A stretch of 64,000 nucleotides of DNA from JAXGPX01 sp040766745 (GTDB lineage: Bacteria; Bacillota; Sulfobacillia; Fermentithermobacillales; Fermentithermobacillaceae): the NCBI GenBank assembly GCA_040766745.1, contig JAXGPX010000001.1, positions 248,001 to 312,000 on the forward strand, read 5' to 3'. Made by a program: the position numbers and the translations under genes. Position 1 is the first letter of the stretch. Every line of letters begins with the position of its first letter. Positions 1-7,098 of this stretch are shown here, one piece after another. A model generated the notes under the pieces. It did no database searches and had not been told where the DNA came from. It saw only the letters and a program-made list of their open reading frames with translations.

Positions 1-886
1 TGCCAAGGAAAGAAACTGTTAGAACGCATGTAATTGCTGTAGCTGCAGCCAGCAACACTATCAACGATATGAATTGCCAGTAGGAGAAAGCGCCTTTTGT
101 TGCATTTTCAAGGGATACTTTGCCTGAAAACGGCGTGATCACCCTTGCTCCGCGGGCAGAGTTTTCAAGTTCCCGGAAAAGCCTATCTCTTAGGGGTGAT
201 GTTGAGTATGTCTTAGAAGCTGTAATCAATAAACCAGGGGCCTGCCCTGGCAGTTTCTCCAGTACAGACGGGTTTACCGATGCCCACCCATAAAGGCTGT
301 AAGGAGCCGGTGCCTTATCCCCTTTGCTTGTTTCCGGTGCAATCACATTTTTCCATTGGAACCTGGTGGCCGGATTGCCAGGGCTCCACGCTATCAGTTC
401 ATGATTGGTTTTGTCTGCATCTGTCTCTCGTACAAACGGAAAAAGAAACTCAATTGTGTCCTCTGGTAAATGGGTGCCCGTGCCGATTAGGAATAACCGG
501 CCACATCCGGCTTCAACTTCTCCACATAGGACCGGCTCAAGGGTTGCCCTGTGTGAAAGAGTTCTGCTTCTCTTCATGAAATCATCTGCATCTTCCTGGT
601 TTGAAAAGACCACGAACCCATCGAAAGGCAGGCCTGCTTCATGTACTTTGGCAGACAGGACTTCTACGTTCCTGGCAATTATTGTGGTGATAAGGAAAGA
701 GACTGTGACGCTGAGAAATACTGAGCATGCCACGAAAATCGCAAATGCCGGCGTGTACCGGATTCTGCGGCCGGCAATCAGCCTGTATACAGGAAACGCG
801 TTGGCCTTGGGACGCTTGATTGTAAGGGGCTGCCCAAGAGAGTACGAAGGCCGCGGGTTAGCCGGGCTGTTAGATGAGCGTGCCAT
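1..886 (-). CDS. ABC transporter permease, FtsX/MacB-like (partial, C-terminus outside window)
   Basis: Open frame of 295 visible codons starting at ATG 886 and running off the left edge without a stop. The first 40 residues are basic and hydrophilic, then a membrane helix (about residues 43-66, with AIFVACSVFLSVTVSF) and a long, probably extracytoplasmic domain. A second helix lies at the window edge (VLLAAATAITCVL). One N-terminal helix, a large outer domain and a C-terminal helix bundle is the known MacB/FtsX permease plan; the rest of that bundle is not visible. The start overlaps the ATPase gene by 17 bp, so the two are translationally coupled. It is likely one half of a heteromeric exporter with the permease at 1573-3033. 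The substrate is unknown. Confidence 0.7.
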   Translation of the reverse strand, partial: MARSSNSPANPRPSYSLGQPLTIKRPKANAFPVYRLIAGRRIRYTPAFAIFVACSVFLSVTVSFLITTIIARNVEVLSAKVHEAGLPFDGFVVFSNQEDADDFMKRSRTLSHRATLEPVLCGEVEAGCGRLFLIGTGTHLPEDTIEFLFPFVRETDADKTNHELIAWSPGNPATRFQWKNVIAPETSKGDKAPAPYSLYGWASVNPSVLEKLPGQAPGLLITASKTYSTSPLRDRLFRELENSARGARVITPFSGKVSLENATKGAFSYWQFISLIVLLAAATAITCVLTVSFLG

Positions 887-1580
887 GGCTATCGCTCCTC
901 TCGTAGACCTCGCCGTCTCTTAGCTGTATCACAACGTCTGCATACTCCAAGAATGCCGGGTCATGGGTGGCAATAATGAAAGTTTGCTTTTCTTCCTTGT
1001 TGAACTTAGAGAAAAGCTCCATGATCTCTCTTGAGCGAGTTGAATCAAGGTTGCCGGTTGGTTCGTCTGCCAGGACCACTGCCGGCCTTGTTGAGAGAGC
1101 TCTGCATATGGCGACTCGCTGTTGCTCGCCTCCGCTGAGTTCTGACGGGTAATGTTTTTGCCTTTCGAGAAGGCCCACTGAACCAAGCAGATATGAAGTT
1201 CTTTCTGAGATTTCGTTGTCTTTGTAACCGGCAAGCCTCATAGGTAAGCCGATGTTTTCCACTGCCGTCAGTTCAGGAAGCAGGTTGAAGAACTGAAATA
1301 CCATACCGATTTCTGTCCTTCTCAATATGGCAAGATCATCTTCTGAAAGTCGCGAAAACTTTCTACCCTTCAAGATGACCTCGCCGTGGCTTGGCCTGTC
1401 TATGCCTCCCAAAATGTTTAGAAGAGTGCTTTTGCCTGAGCCTGAAGGGCCCATGATAACCACAAACCAGCCTTCCTGAACATCTACCTCCACGTCTCTC
1501 AATGCAAACAACCCGTCGCCAACGGGGTAAAATTTCGATATTTCATGGCAACTTATGATAGGGCCGGTCCATCTATTCAC
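870..1580 (-). CDS. ABC transporter ATP-binding protein, MacB/LolD type
   Basis: About 236 residues, the usual size of MacB/LolD-family ATPases. Walker A is GPSGSGKST, the signature is LSGGEQQRV, Walker B is VVLADEPTGNLD, and the switch His lies in IIATHD. GTG at 1580 is preferred because GGAGGTG (1588-1594) sits 7 nt upstream; a longer in-frame version from 1637 would add 19 residues and overlap the upstream gene by 65 bp. It lies between two FtsX-like permeases (8 bp overlap upstream, 17 bp downstream) and should energise them. Such systems export lipoproteins, peptides or drugs, or act mechanically on envelope proteins; nothing here decides which. Confidence 0.88.
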   Translation of the reverse strand: MNRWTGPIISCHEISKFYPVGDGLFALRDVEVDVQEGWFVVIMGPSGSGKSTLLNILGGIDRPSHGEVILKGRKFSRLSEDDLAILRRTEIGMVFQFFNLLPELTAVENIGLPMRLAGYKDNEISERTSYLLGSVGLLERQKHYPSELSGGEQQRVAICRALSTRPAVVLADEPTGNLDSTRSREIMELFSKFNKEEKQTFIIATHDPAFLEYADVVIQLRDGEVYERSDSHGTLI

Positions 1581-3033
1581 GGCTAAGCACCTCCGAACAG
1601 GATAGTCGGGACGCCCATGAAGCGATTCCGAAGCCAATTGCTAAAGATATGCCAAGTGAAATACATGTAATTTTGGCAAAATCGCTAAGGGCTTGAGCAA
1701 ACCATTCTCCAATTGAAAGATCTGATCCGAGAAGAGTCACAAGATAGAGGAGGTTGCCAAGGACAGCCCCTGAAACAGTTCCAATGGCCGAAACATAGGC
1801 AACCAGCGTAAGGACGTATTGTATGATATCTCTTGATGTAGCGCCTACTACTCTCAACAGGCCGATTTTCCGTTTTTGCTGTACAACTGTGATGTAGATA
1901 TTGCCTGCAACCACCACGCTTGCAAACCCAATTATGAGTGAAGTGAAGACTGAATGAAGGTCAGGGGGCATTACTACGTGGTTGCGGGCTTTTGCAGTAT
2001 ATGATAATGCCTCAGGTACTGCATATACCCCATAGTCACTTCCAAGGGCCTCTCTTACAAGCCTTGTGGTTTCCCGCAGTTGAGACATTCTGTCAACTGT
2101 TAAAGTGATCTGGTAACTTGGAAAGTTCAGGCCAAAAGATTCTAGGTACTCATTTTTGAGCCTGGGGTTCAGATCCTCGATTATGCTTTCAAATGCCTCT
2201 ACAGGGATGATAACTTCGGGCCGGATCCAAAACACCGGGATCATCGGGGGAGGGTCAGGTGAATTCCTTGCTGCTTCATAGTCTGGCGTTTCACCTACCT
2301 GGATCTGATACCCTCCTGTAACCGTGAACGAGTATTGTTTTGCTTCATCCCATGAGATGCCTGCATATAAAAAGGGCTTTCCGGCAGGAGAAACAGATTT
2401 GGTGATAACGGCGTTTGGGACAGATATGGTCAATTTGTCATCAGGCTTTACTTTCTCAAAGCCTTTGATTTGAAGAGGAATAAGAGCCTGATGGCTTTCT
2501 GCGCTTGTATTGGTTAAAGGATCTCCTAATGCCACATGGGGGTCCAGAGGATACTCAGACTCAAGATCATATCCCCTGAGTATGGCCGGAATCCTTCTGT
2601 TATCAACAGTCACGATACATGGCAGTGAACGGTAGGCCGAAATACCCTTTATATTGGGAATATCCCTGATTTCCTCGAGAATTTGATTGGGAACCATGGC
2701 CCGCCATCCTGCACATTCCTCTTCTGTAAGATATCCGGTTGAGCCAGTCTCAGGAAAGTAGTAGAGGAGGTGAGACTGCCAATCGCTGCCTTGCCAGTTT
2801 CGCCAAACCAGCATGGGAGTGTCTGTCGACGATAAGGGAGTGTGGGCAGGAAAAATAACGATGTCTCCTCCCGAGAATGTTCGTTCAGGCAAGGCAACCC
2901 CCAGGTTATAGCCTTCTGGGATGACCCGGAGCAGGATTACGATCATGGCCGCCAGGGCAGATGCTATGACAGCCACAAGCGTCCGCGTTGGGTTTCGCCG
3001 GACTTCGGCCATAGCAAGTCTTGCAAAATCCAA
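1573..3033 (-). CDS. ABC transporter permease, FtsX/MacB-like
   Basis: 486 residues. There is one N-terminal membrane helix (about 18-40), an extracytoplasmic domain of about 300 residues, and a C-terminal FtsX module with three helices (about 365-385, 410-440, 455-480) containing VVQQKRKIGLLRVVGAT, typical of FtsX loops. The start is TTG 3033 with AGGTGAG a few bases upstream. It is first in the operon with the ATPase and the second permease, which suggests a three-gene exporter. Substrate unknown. Confidence 0.82.
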   Translation of the reverse strand: MDFARLAMAEVRRNPTRTLVAVIASALAAMIVILLRVIPEGYNLGVALPERTFSGGDIVIFPAHTPLSSTDTPMLVWRNWQGSDWQSHLLYYFPETGSTGYLTEEECAGWRAMVPNQILEEIRDIPNIKGISAYRSLPCIVTVDNRRIPAILRGYDLESEYPLDPHVALGDPLTNTSAESHQALIPLQIKGFEKVKPDDKLTISVPNAVITKSVSPAGKPFLYAGISWDEAKQYSFTVTGGYQIQVGETPDYEAARNSPDPPPMIPVFWIRPEVIIPVEAFESIIEDLNPRLKNEYLESFGLNFPSYQITLTVDRMSQLRETTRLVREALGSDYGVYAVPEALSYTAKARNHVVMPPDLHSVFTSLIIGFASVVVAGNIYITVVQQKRKIGLLRVVGATSRDIIQYVLTLVAYVSAIGTVSGAVLGNLLYLVTLLGSDLSIGEWFAQALSDFAKITCISLGISLAIGFGIASWASRLSCSEVLSRE

Positions 3034-3152
3034 ATGTTCTCACCTACCTCGATGCTTGATGTTCACAGGGTTGATATGCTGTCGCTACTTACTCTCTTTT
3101 CGATGCTGCGGGGAATACTCCTTCTGTACCCGAAAATTCTTCCCTGCAACGG

Positions 3153-3183
3153 GGGGAACGGGGGGACGGTTCGCGCGTTCCAC
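3153..3183 (+). repeat. Copy of dispersed GGGGACGG palindromic repeat
   Basis: Contains GGGGACGGTTCGCGCG flanked by GGAAC (3155-3159) and GTTCC (3177-3181), which can form a hairpin. The core is identical to the repeat at 58335-58365 and, in inverse orientation, to that at 58508-58540. The stem here is imperfect because the left arm has extra G. It lies in the 318-nt gap between the exporter operon and speD, upstream of the speD promoter. Confidence 0.7.
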
Positions 3184-3260
3184 ATTCAGTGAAAACACAC
3201 CGACAAAACACGGGGAAGCAAACACCAATCACATTGCTTCAACAGACTGTATACATTTTA

Positions 3261-3289
3261 TTGACACAGGGTGCTGGCTCACCTAGAAT
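3261..3289 (+). promoter_or_regulatory. SigA-type promoter for the speD-like gene
   Basis: TTGACA (3261-3266), a 17-nt spacer and TAGAAT (3284-3289), a near-consensus vegetative promoter 63 nt before the start at 3352. The rest of the 3034-3351 gap holds only the repeat at 3153-3183. Confidence 0.75.
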
Positions 3290-3351
3290 GGCATTGGTTC
3301 AGTTTTATCTGGTCCTCGGGATTTTATTCCTGAAAGGGGGCTGAGACAAAT

Positions 3352-3723
3352 ATGCAGGGGCTGGGCCGTCATGTTCTGGCTGAGGTCTACGGGTGTGGGT
3401 TCGACATCCTAAATGACCTCGAGAGGATCCGAGAGATCTTGGTCAGTGCGGCTCTCTCCGCCGGAGCGGAAGTGTTAGAAACAACCTTCCACCGGTTTTC
3501 GCCCCAGGGAATAAGCGGCGTTGTGGTCATATCAGAGTCACACCTGGCGATTCATACATGGCCTGAGCTGGGTTACGCTGCTGTAGACGTGTTCACATGC
3601 GGTGATCATGTTGATCCCTGGGTTGCAGTGGAGGCCATAGTCAAGGAGTTCGGAGCGACGTCAGTAACGGCAACTGAAGTAAAGCGAGGGGTTTTTTCAA
3701 AGTCCGTAGAAGCGGCCAGTTAG
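3352..3723 (+). CDS. speH: S-adenosylmethionine decarboxylase proenzyme
   Basis: 123 residues, the size of the short prokaryotic class (SpeH) of AdoMet decarboxylase, which makes decarboxylated AdoMet, the aminopropyl donor for spermidine. The processing site is recognisable in ISESHLAIHTWPE: family knowledge says the Ser of ESH becomes the pyruvoyl group after self-cleavage. The Cys/His region FTCGDHVDP is also present. ATG 3352 follows AAAGGGGG at 3333-3340. It is monocistronic, with its own promoter (3261-3289) and a terminator (3789-3830). No spermidine synthase gene is adjacent. Confidence 0.93.
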   Translation: MQGLGRHVLAEVYGCGFDILNDLERIREILVSAALSAGAEVLETTFHRFSPQGISGVVVISESHLAIHTWPELGYAAVDVFTCGDHVDPWVAVEAIVKEFGATSVTATEVKRGVFSKSVEAAS

Positions 3724-3788
3724 CCAATAAGCTACGGGAAAGGTGATGGCATATTGTAGGTTCAGATGAGGACGGAACGCTAAAAGAG

Positions 3789-3830
3789 TAGGCCCTGCGA
3801 GGAATCTAAGAACGCAGGGTCTAGTCTTTT
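3789..3830 (+). terminator. Intrinsic terminator after speD-like gene
   Basis: CCCTGCG (3793-3799) pairs with CGCAGGG (3813-3819), extended by four outer pairs including one G-U, followed by a T-rich run (gtcttttta). The rest of the gap to 4033 holds no gene that I can support; it contains reiterated AGGGATCAC-like words. Confidence 0.75.
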
Positions 3831-4033
3831 TATACAGGCATTTCGAGCCCTATGTGGTAAGTGGAGTGCCTTTAGATATTTTGAGTGCCATAATGGTTTA
3901 GTAATCCCGAAATTCAAGGAGATTGGAAGTATACTATAGAGGGATCACCCAAGAGATACCCAAGGGATCACTAAGGGACCACTTGAAGGGAATGGCTTAT
4001 CAAGATAATTATTCAGCAAGGAGAGACAAACCA

Positions 4034-4489
4034 GTGAATGAAAGAACACTTGTTCTGGCTAAACCAGACTCAGTTACCAGAGGGCTTGTAGGCGAAGTCA
4101 TACAAAGGCTGGAAAGAAGGGGCCTGAGGCTTGCGGCAATGAAAATGATATGGATTGACGAAGCTCTGGCAAACAAGCACTATTCAGCACACATAGGAAA
4201 ACCGTTCTTCGAGGGCCTGGTTCAATACATAACGTCTTTGCCGGTAGTAGCAATGGTATGGGAGGGCCCTTCAGCCATTGCCGTAGTGAGGCAGACCATG
4301 GGGTCGACGAATCCTGCCAATGCACAGCCTGGCACCATTCGCGGCGATTTTGGCCTTGATATCTCCAATAACCTTGTCCACGGTTCAGACTCTGAAGAGT
4401 CTGCAAAGAAGGAAATTGCTTTGTTCTTCAAGGAAGGCGAAGTTTACAGCTGGTCAAGGCCCCAGGAGAAATACATCACGGGTGAGTAA
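4034..4489 (+). CDS. ndk: Nucleoside diphosphate kinase
   Basis: 151 residues from GTG 4034, the normal NDK length. It transfers the gamma phosphate from ATP to NDPs. It begins VNERTLVLAKPDSVTRGLVGEVI, has the family GTIRGDF motif and the catalytic His in NNLVHGSDS. An in-frame TTG at 3923 would add 37 residues with no family match and has its SD only 1 nt away, while AAGGAG (4019-4024) is well spaced from 4034, so the short form is chosen. No operon partner. Confidence 0.93.
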   Translation: MNERTLVLAKPDSVTRGLVGEVIQRLERRGLRLAAMKMIWIDEALANKHYSAHIGKPFFEGLVQYITSLPVVAMVWEGPSAIAVVRQTMGSTNPANAQPGTIRGDFGLDISNNLVHGSDSEESAKKEIALFFKEGEVYSWSRPQEKYITGE

Positions 4490-4532
4490 TTGCAGCCGGA
4501 CTTTCCGGCGGAAAAATGGCGCCTGTGCCGCA

Positions 4533-4620
4533 TAATCCGGCACTCCTCTAAAAAGAGCGCCGGGCTATCCGGCACCCGGCCCGTGAGATTCAAGGAGTGC
4601 CGGACTAACCGGCACTCCCC
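4533..4620. repeat. Nested CCGGC-rich palindromes
   Basis: GGAGTGCCGG (4594-4603) and CCGGCACTCC (4609-4618) form a perfect 10-bp stem with loop ACTAA. A further copy of CCGGCACTCC lies at about 4537-4546, and GCCGGG...CCCGGC at 4560-4580. There is no T-run, so it is not a standard terminator. It sits between ndk and the DUF72 gene and may be a palindromic repeat or an mRNA-stabilising structure. Confidence 0.6.
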
Positions 4621-4709
4621 GAAAATGATCCACAGGTATTGAGAATTTGCCTGAAGCCATTTACCATTGAATTGCATACGCCCACTTAGTAGGTTAAGGA
4701 GCGATTTCA

Positions 4710-5534
4710 ATGCTATATGTTGGGACTGCAGGGTTTAGTTATTCGGACTGGAGAGGAGTTTTTTACCCTGAGGGGATGAAATCCAGCGATTTCCTGCGGT
4801 TTTATTCGGAACGGTTCCCCTGTGTCGAGCTTGATTTCACGTATTACAGGCAACCGGTGCCTCAGACCATGCGAGTTATGGCTTCCAAAGTTCCTGCTTC
4901 CTTCAAGTTTACTGTTAAGGCCCACCGGACCTTGACCCACGAGATCCCTTTAGAAAACCATCTTACCTATGAATTTGAGACTTTTCGCCAGGGAGTCTTG
5001 CCAATGGGCGAATCAGGCAAGTTGGGCTGTATCTTGTTCCAATTTCCGTGGTCGTTTAAGCCTTCGTCTCGCAACTCAGACTATGTGCTGTCCCTTGCAG
5101 ACAGAGTGGCTTATGCTGATGTTGTCGTAGAGTTTAGGAATAACCTTTGGGCAAAGGACGAAATTTACGGGTTACTAAGGCAAAATGGCATTGGATTTTG
5201 CTGTGTAGACGAGCCTGCCTTGAAAGGGTTATTTCCGCCTGTTTCGCTGGTAACATCCAAGTTAGGGTATTTAAGATTCCACGGTAGAAATGCATCTAAA
5301 TGGTTCAAACACAAAGAAGCCTGGGAAAGGTACGACTACTTATATAATAATGAGGAACTTAACCATTGGTTGCCCCAGATTCAGCAAATGGCTGGGCAAA
5401 GCCAAGATATGTATGTGTTGTTCAACAACTGCCACCAGGGCCAGGCTGCAGTAAATGCAAAGCAAATGCAGGAACTTCTGGGCCTTCTCCCGGAAATACG
5501 CCCTTTCCCTGAGCACGGCCTGTTTTCGGAGTAA
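4710..5534 (+). CDS. DUF72 family protein (YecE-like)
   Basis: 274 residues. The N-terminus MLYVGTAGFSYSDWRGVFYP and the segments FKFTVKAHRTLTHE and VLFNNCHQGQAAVNA match the DUF72/YecE family, which folds as a TIM barrel and has no firmly established reaction. ATG 4710 has AAGGAG about 8 nt upstream. It stands alone between palindromic repeats and a convergent permease gene; the family assignment is firm, the role unknown. Confidence 0.88.
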   Translation: MLYVGTAGFSYSDWRGVFYPEGMKSSDFLRFYSERFPCVELDFTYYRQPVPQTMRVMASKVPASFKFTVKAHRTLTHEIPLENHLTYEFETFRQGVLPMGESGKLGCILFQFPWSFKPSSRNSDYVLSLADRVAYADVVVEFRNNLWAKDEIYGLLRQNGIGFCCVDEPALKGLFPPVSLVTSKLGYLRFHGRNASKWFKHKEAWERYDYLYNNEELNHWLPQIQQMAGQSQDMYVLFNNCHQGQAAVNAKQMQELLGLLPEIRPFPEHGLFSE

Positions 5535-5595
5535 CTCCTATCCTTACATGGATATCCCCAGGCAGTGCTGAATTCCCGGGATCCATTTATCAGGA

Positions 5596-6873
5596 CTAAA
5601 ATAGCCCTGTGGCAATCATGGCGTACAGCATCATAATGCCGCCTACTGCAAGCAAGACAGGCCAGTACAACTTATATACTTTTGTTATATCAATTTTGTA
5701 GTATTGGCATGTAAGCACCTGGCAAAGGTGAAGCGGCGATGCGAAATAGGCTATGAAACCGGCGCCGTAAATGGCAGCGGTGAGGTACAGAATCCCTTCT
5801 TGTGATACACCTGCAGGTACCAGAATTGGGACCAGCACCCCCATTGTGGTTGTATGGGAAGCACTTACATATCCAAAAAGAATGGGAAGAACTACTGCTA
5901 GCATTGCAGGTGGTATTCCCAGGCCCCTTGCAGAATCTACCAAAGCCGGAAACACGGGCGATATGGAAACAAACCCCTTGAACGCCATAATCCACAGCAT
6001 TGCCACAACCTGGCTTATGTTTGACCCCTTCAAAATAGTACCCAGAGATGGCACAGGGGCCTTCTCAAGGGAAGCTATGGCCAGGGCAAGGATTATGCCT
6101 GTCGCCATTGATGCCCACAGGGGAAGGCCGAAAACCAGGCTTAGTGCCAGAGCCACGAGCAGAGGTGAACCATATCGAAGGAAACCAGTAAGGCTTCGGA
6201 CTCGATATTCCTTAGGATTGGCTGCCATTGGCCCGGTGGCAGCGCTCTCATCCTCAAAGGCAGAGGCGTGGCCGTTTTTCCCTTCTTTTCTAAGTAGGAA
6301 AATGTACCCTGCAATCCAGAACATCAAACCGTAAGGCCAAAGTTTTGCCAGAAGGCTTGTAACCGGAACTCCCAATAGGTTTGACACCAGGATCATGCTT
6401 GGGGAAAAAGGGAACACAAAGAACATGCCATGGCGAAACACCAGGTTTGCAGTAGCTTTTTTCTCCGGCGACAGGCCAAGGCCATCGCCTAGTTTGTCGA
6501 CCAAAGGAGCCGATACGGCTGCGCCGCCGAGGACCGGCATAGAACCGACAAGTGCAGGGACTGCCATTATGGCTGCTTTTAAGTTGCCCAAGAGCCCCGA
6601 CAGGCCTCGCACCATGTTGTCAAGATACCCTGTTCCGTTCATGATTGTTGAAAAGGCTCCGATTGAAAATACAGACAGCGCCAGGTGTATAGTGGTGATG
6701 TCTGTAAACGAGCCCCATATTATTTTCGCAGACTGTGACATTGGAATTCCGGAACTGAGTGCCATTACGATGGTTGCAAGGCACATCACTTTCCACAATG
6801 CCACTCTCTTGACAGAAAGAACGACTATTATTACGAATGCTGCCAGTACGCCAAAGGCCTGCAAAATCCTCAC
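5596..6873 (-). CDS. DUF401 family membrane protein, putative permease
   Basis: 425 residues, highly hydrophobic, about ten or more membrane helices. GSMPVLGGAAVSAPLVDKLGD and the polar segment NLVFRHGMFFVFPFSPSMIL recall the DUF401 family, a relative of gluconate/TRAP-type permeases in the ion-transporter superfamily. It is convergent with the DUF72 gene and divergent from the DinG-like gene; no linked enzyme points to a substrate. Confidence 0.75.
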   Translation of the reverse strand: MRILQAFGVLAAFVIIVVLSVKRVALWKVMCLATIVMALSSGIPMSQSAKIIWGSFTDITTIHLALSVFSIGAFSTIMNGTGYLDNMVRGLSGLLGNLKAAIMAVPALVGSMPVLGGAAVSAPLVDKLGDGLGLSPEKKATANLVFRHGMFFVFPFSPSMILVSNLLGVPVTSLLAKLWPYGLMFWIAGYIFLLRKEGKNGHASAFEDESAATGPMAANPKEYRVRSLTGFLRYGSPLLVALALSLVFGLPLWASMATGIILALAIASLEKAPVPSLGTILKGSNISQVVAMLWIMAFKGFVSISPVFPALVDSARGLGIPPAMLAVVLPILFGYVSASHTTTMGVLVPILVPAGVSQEGILYLTAAIYGAGFIAYFASPLHLCQVLTCQYYKIDITKVYKLYWPVLLAVGGIMMLYAMIATGLF

Positions 6874-7098
6874 CTCTGTTCCCGGATATATGGTCTTGTG
6901 CGCTTGTTATTTCTGTACCCGTACGGTCCCATATTACAATTCTACCGCTAAACAGAATCATGCGCTAGCTTTCTGCAGGGATTGGCCCCTTTACCCAAGA
7001 AGAAATCGTGTACGATTGGTATGATTGCATTGTCTATGTGTTACCGCCGAACACCGTGCCTGAACAGGACAGCGATCTTAGAGGAGGAGTTGGAGGAT

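Noticed and set aside
405..923. 172-codon plus-strand open frame
   Set aside because: It is antisense to the permease/ATPase genes, has no domain signature and no ribosome site; the minus-strand frame encodes a coherent FtsX-like protein.
3923..4033. N-terminal extension of nucleoside diphosphate kinase
   Set aside because: No family match, SD only one base from TTG, and the GTG at 4034 gives normal length with good spacing.
5771..6334. Long plus-strand frame opposite the DUF401 gene
   Set aside because: Arg/Ala/Pro-rich composition typical of a complement frame, while the other strand gives a clear multi-helix permease.
7045..7075. LexA box before the DinG-like gene (CGAACACCGTGCC)
   Set aside because: The right half-site GTTYC is absent, so the match is only to one half.
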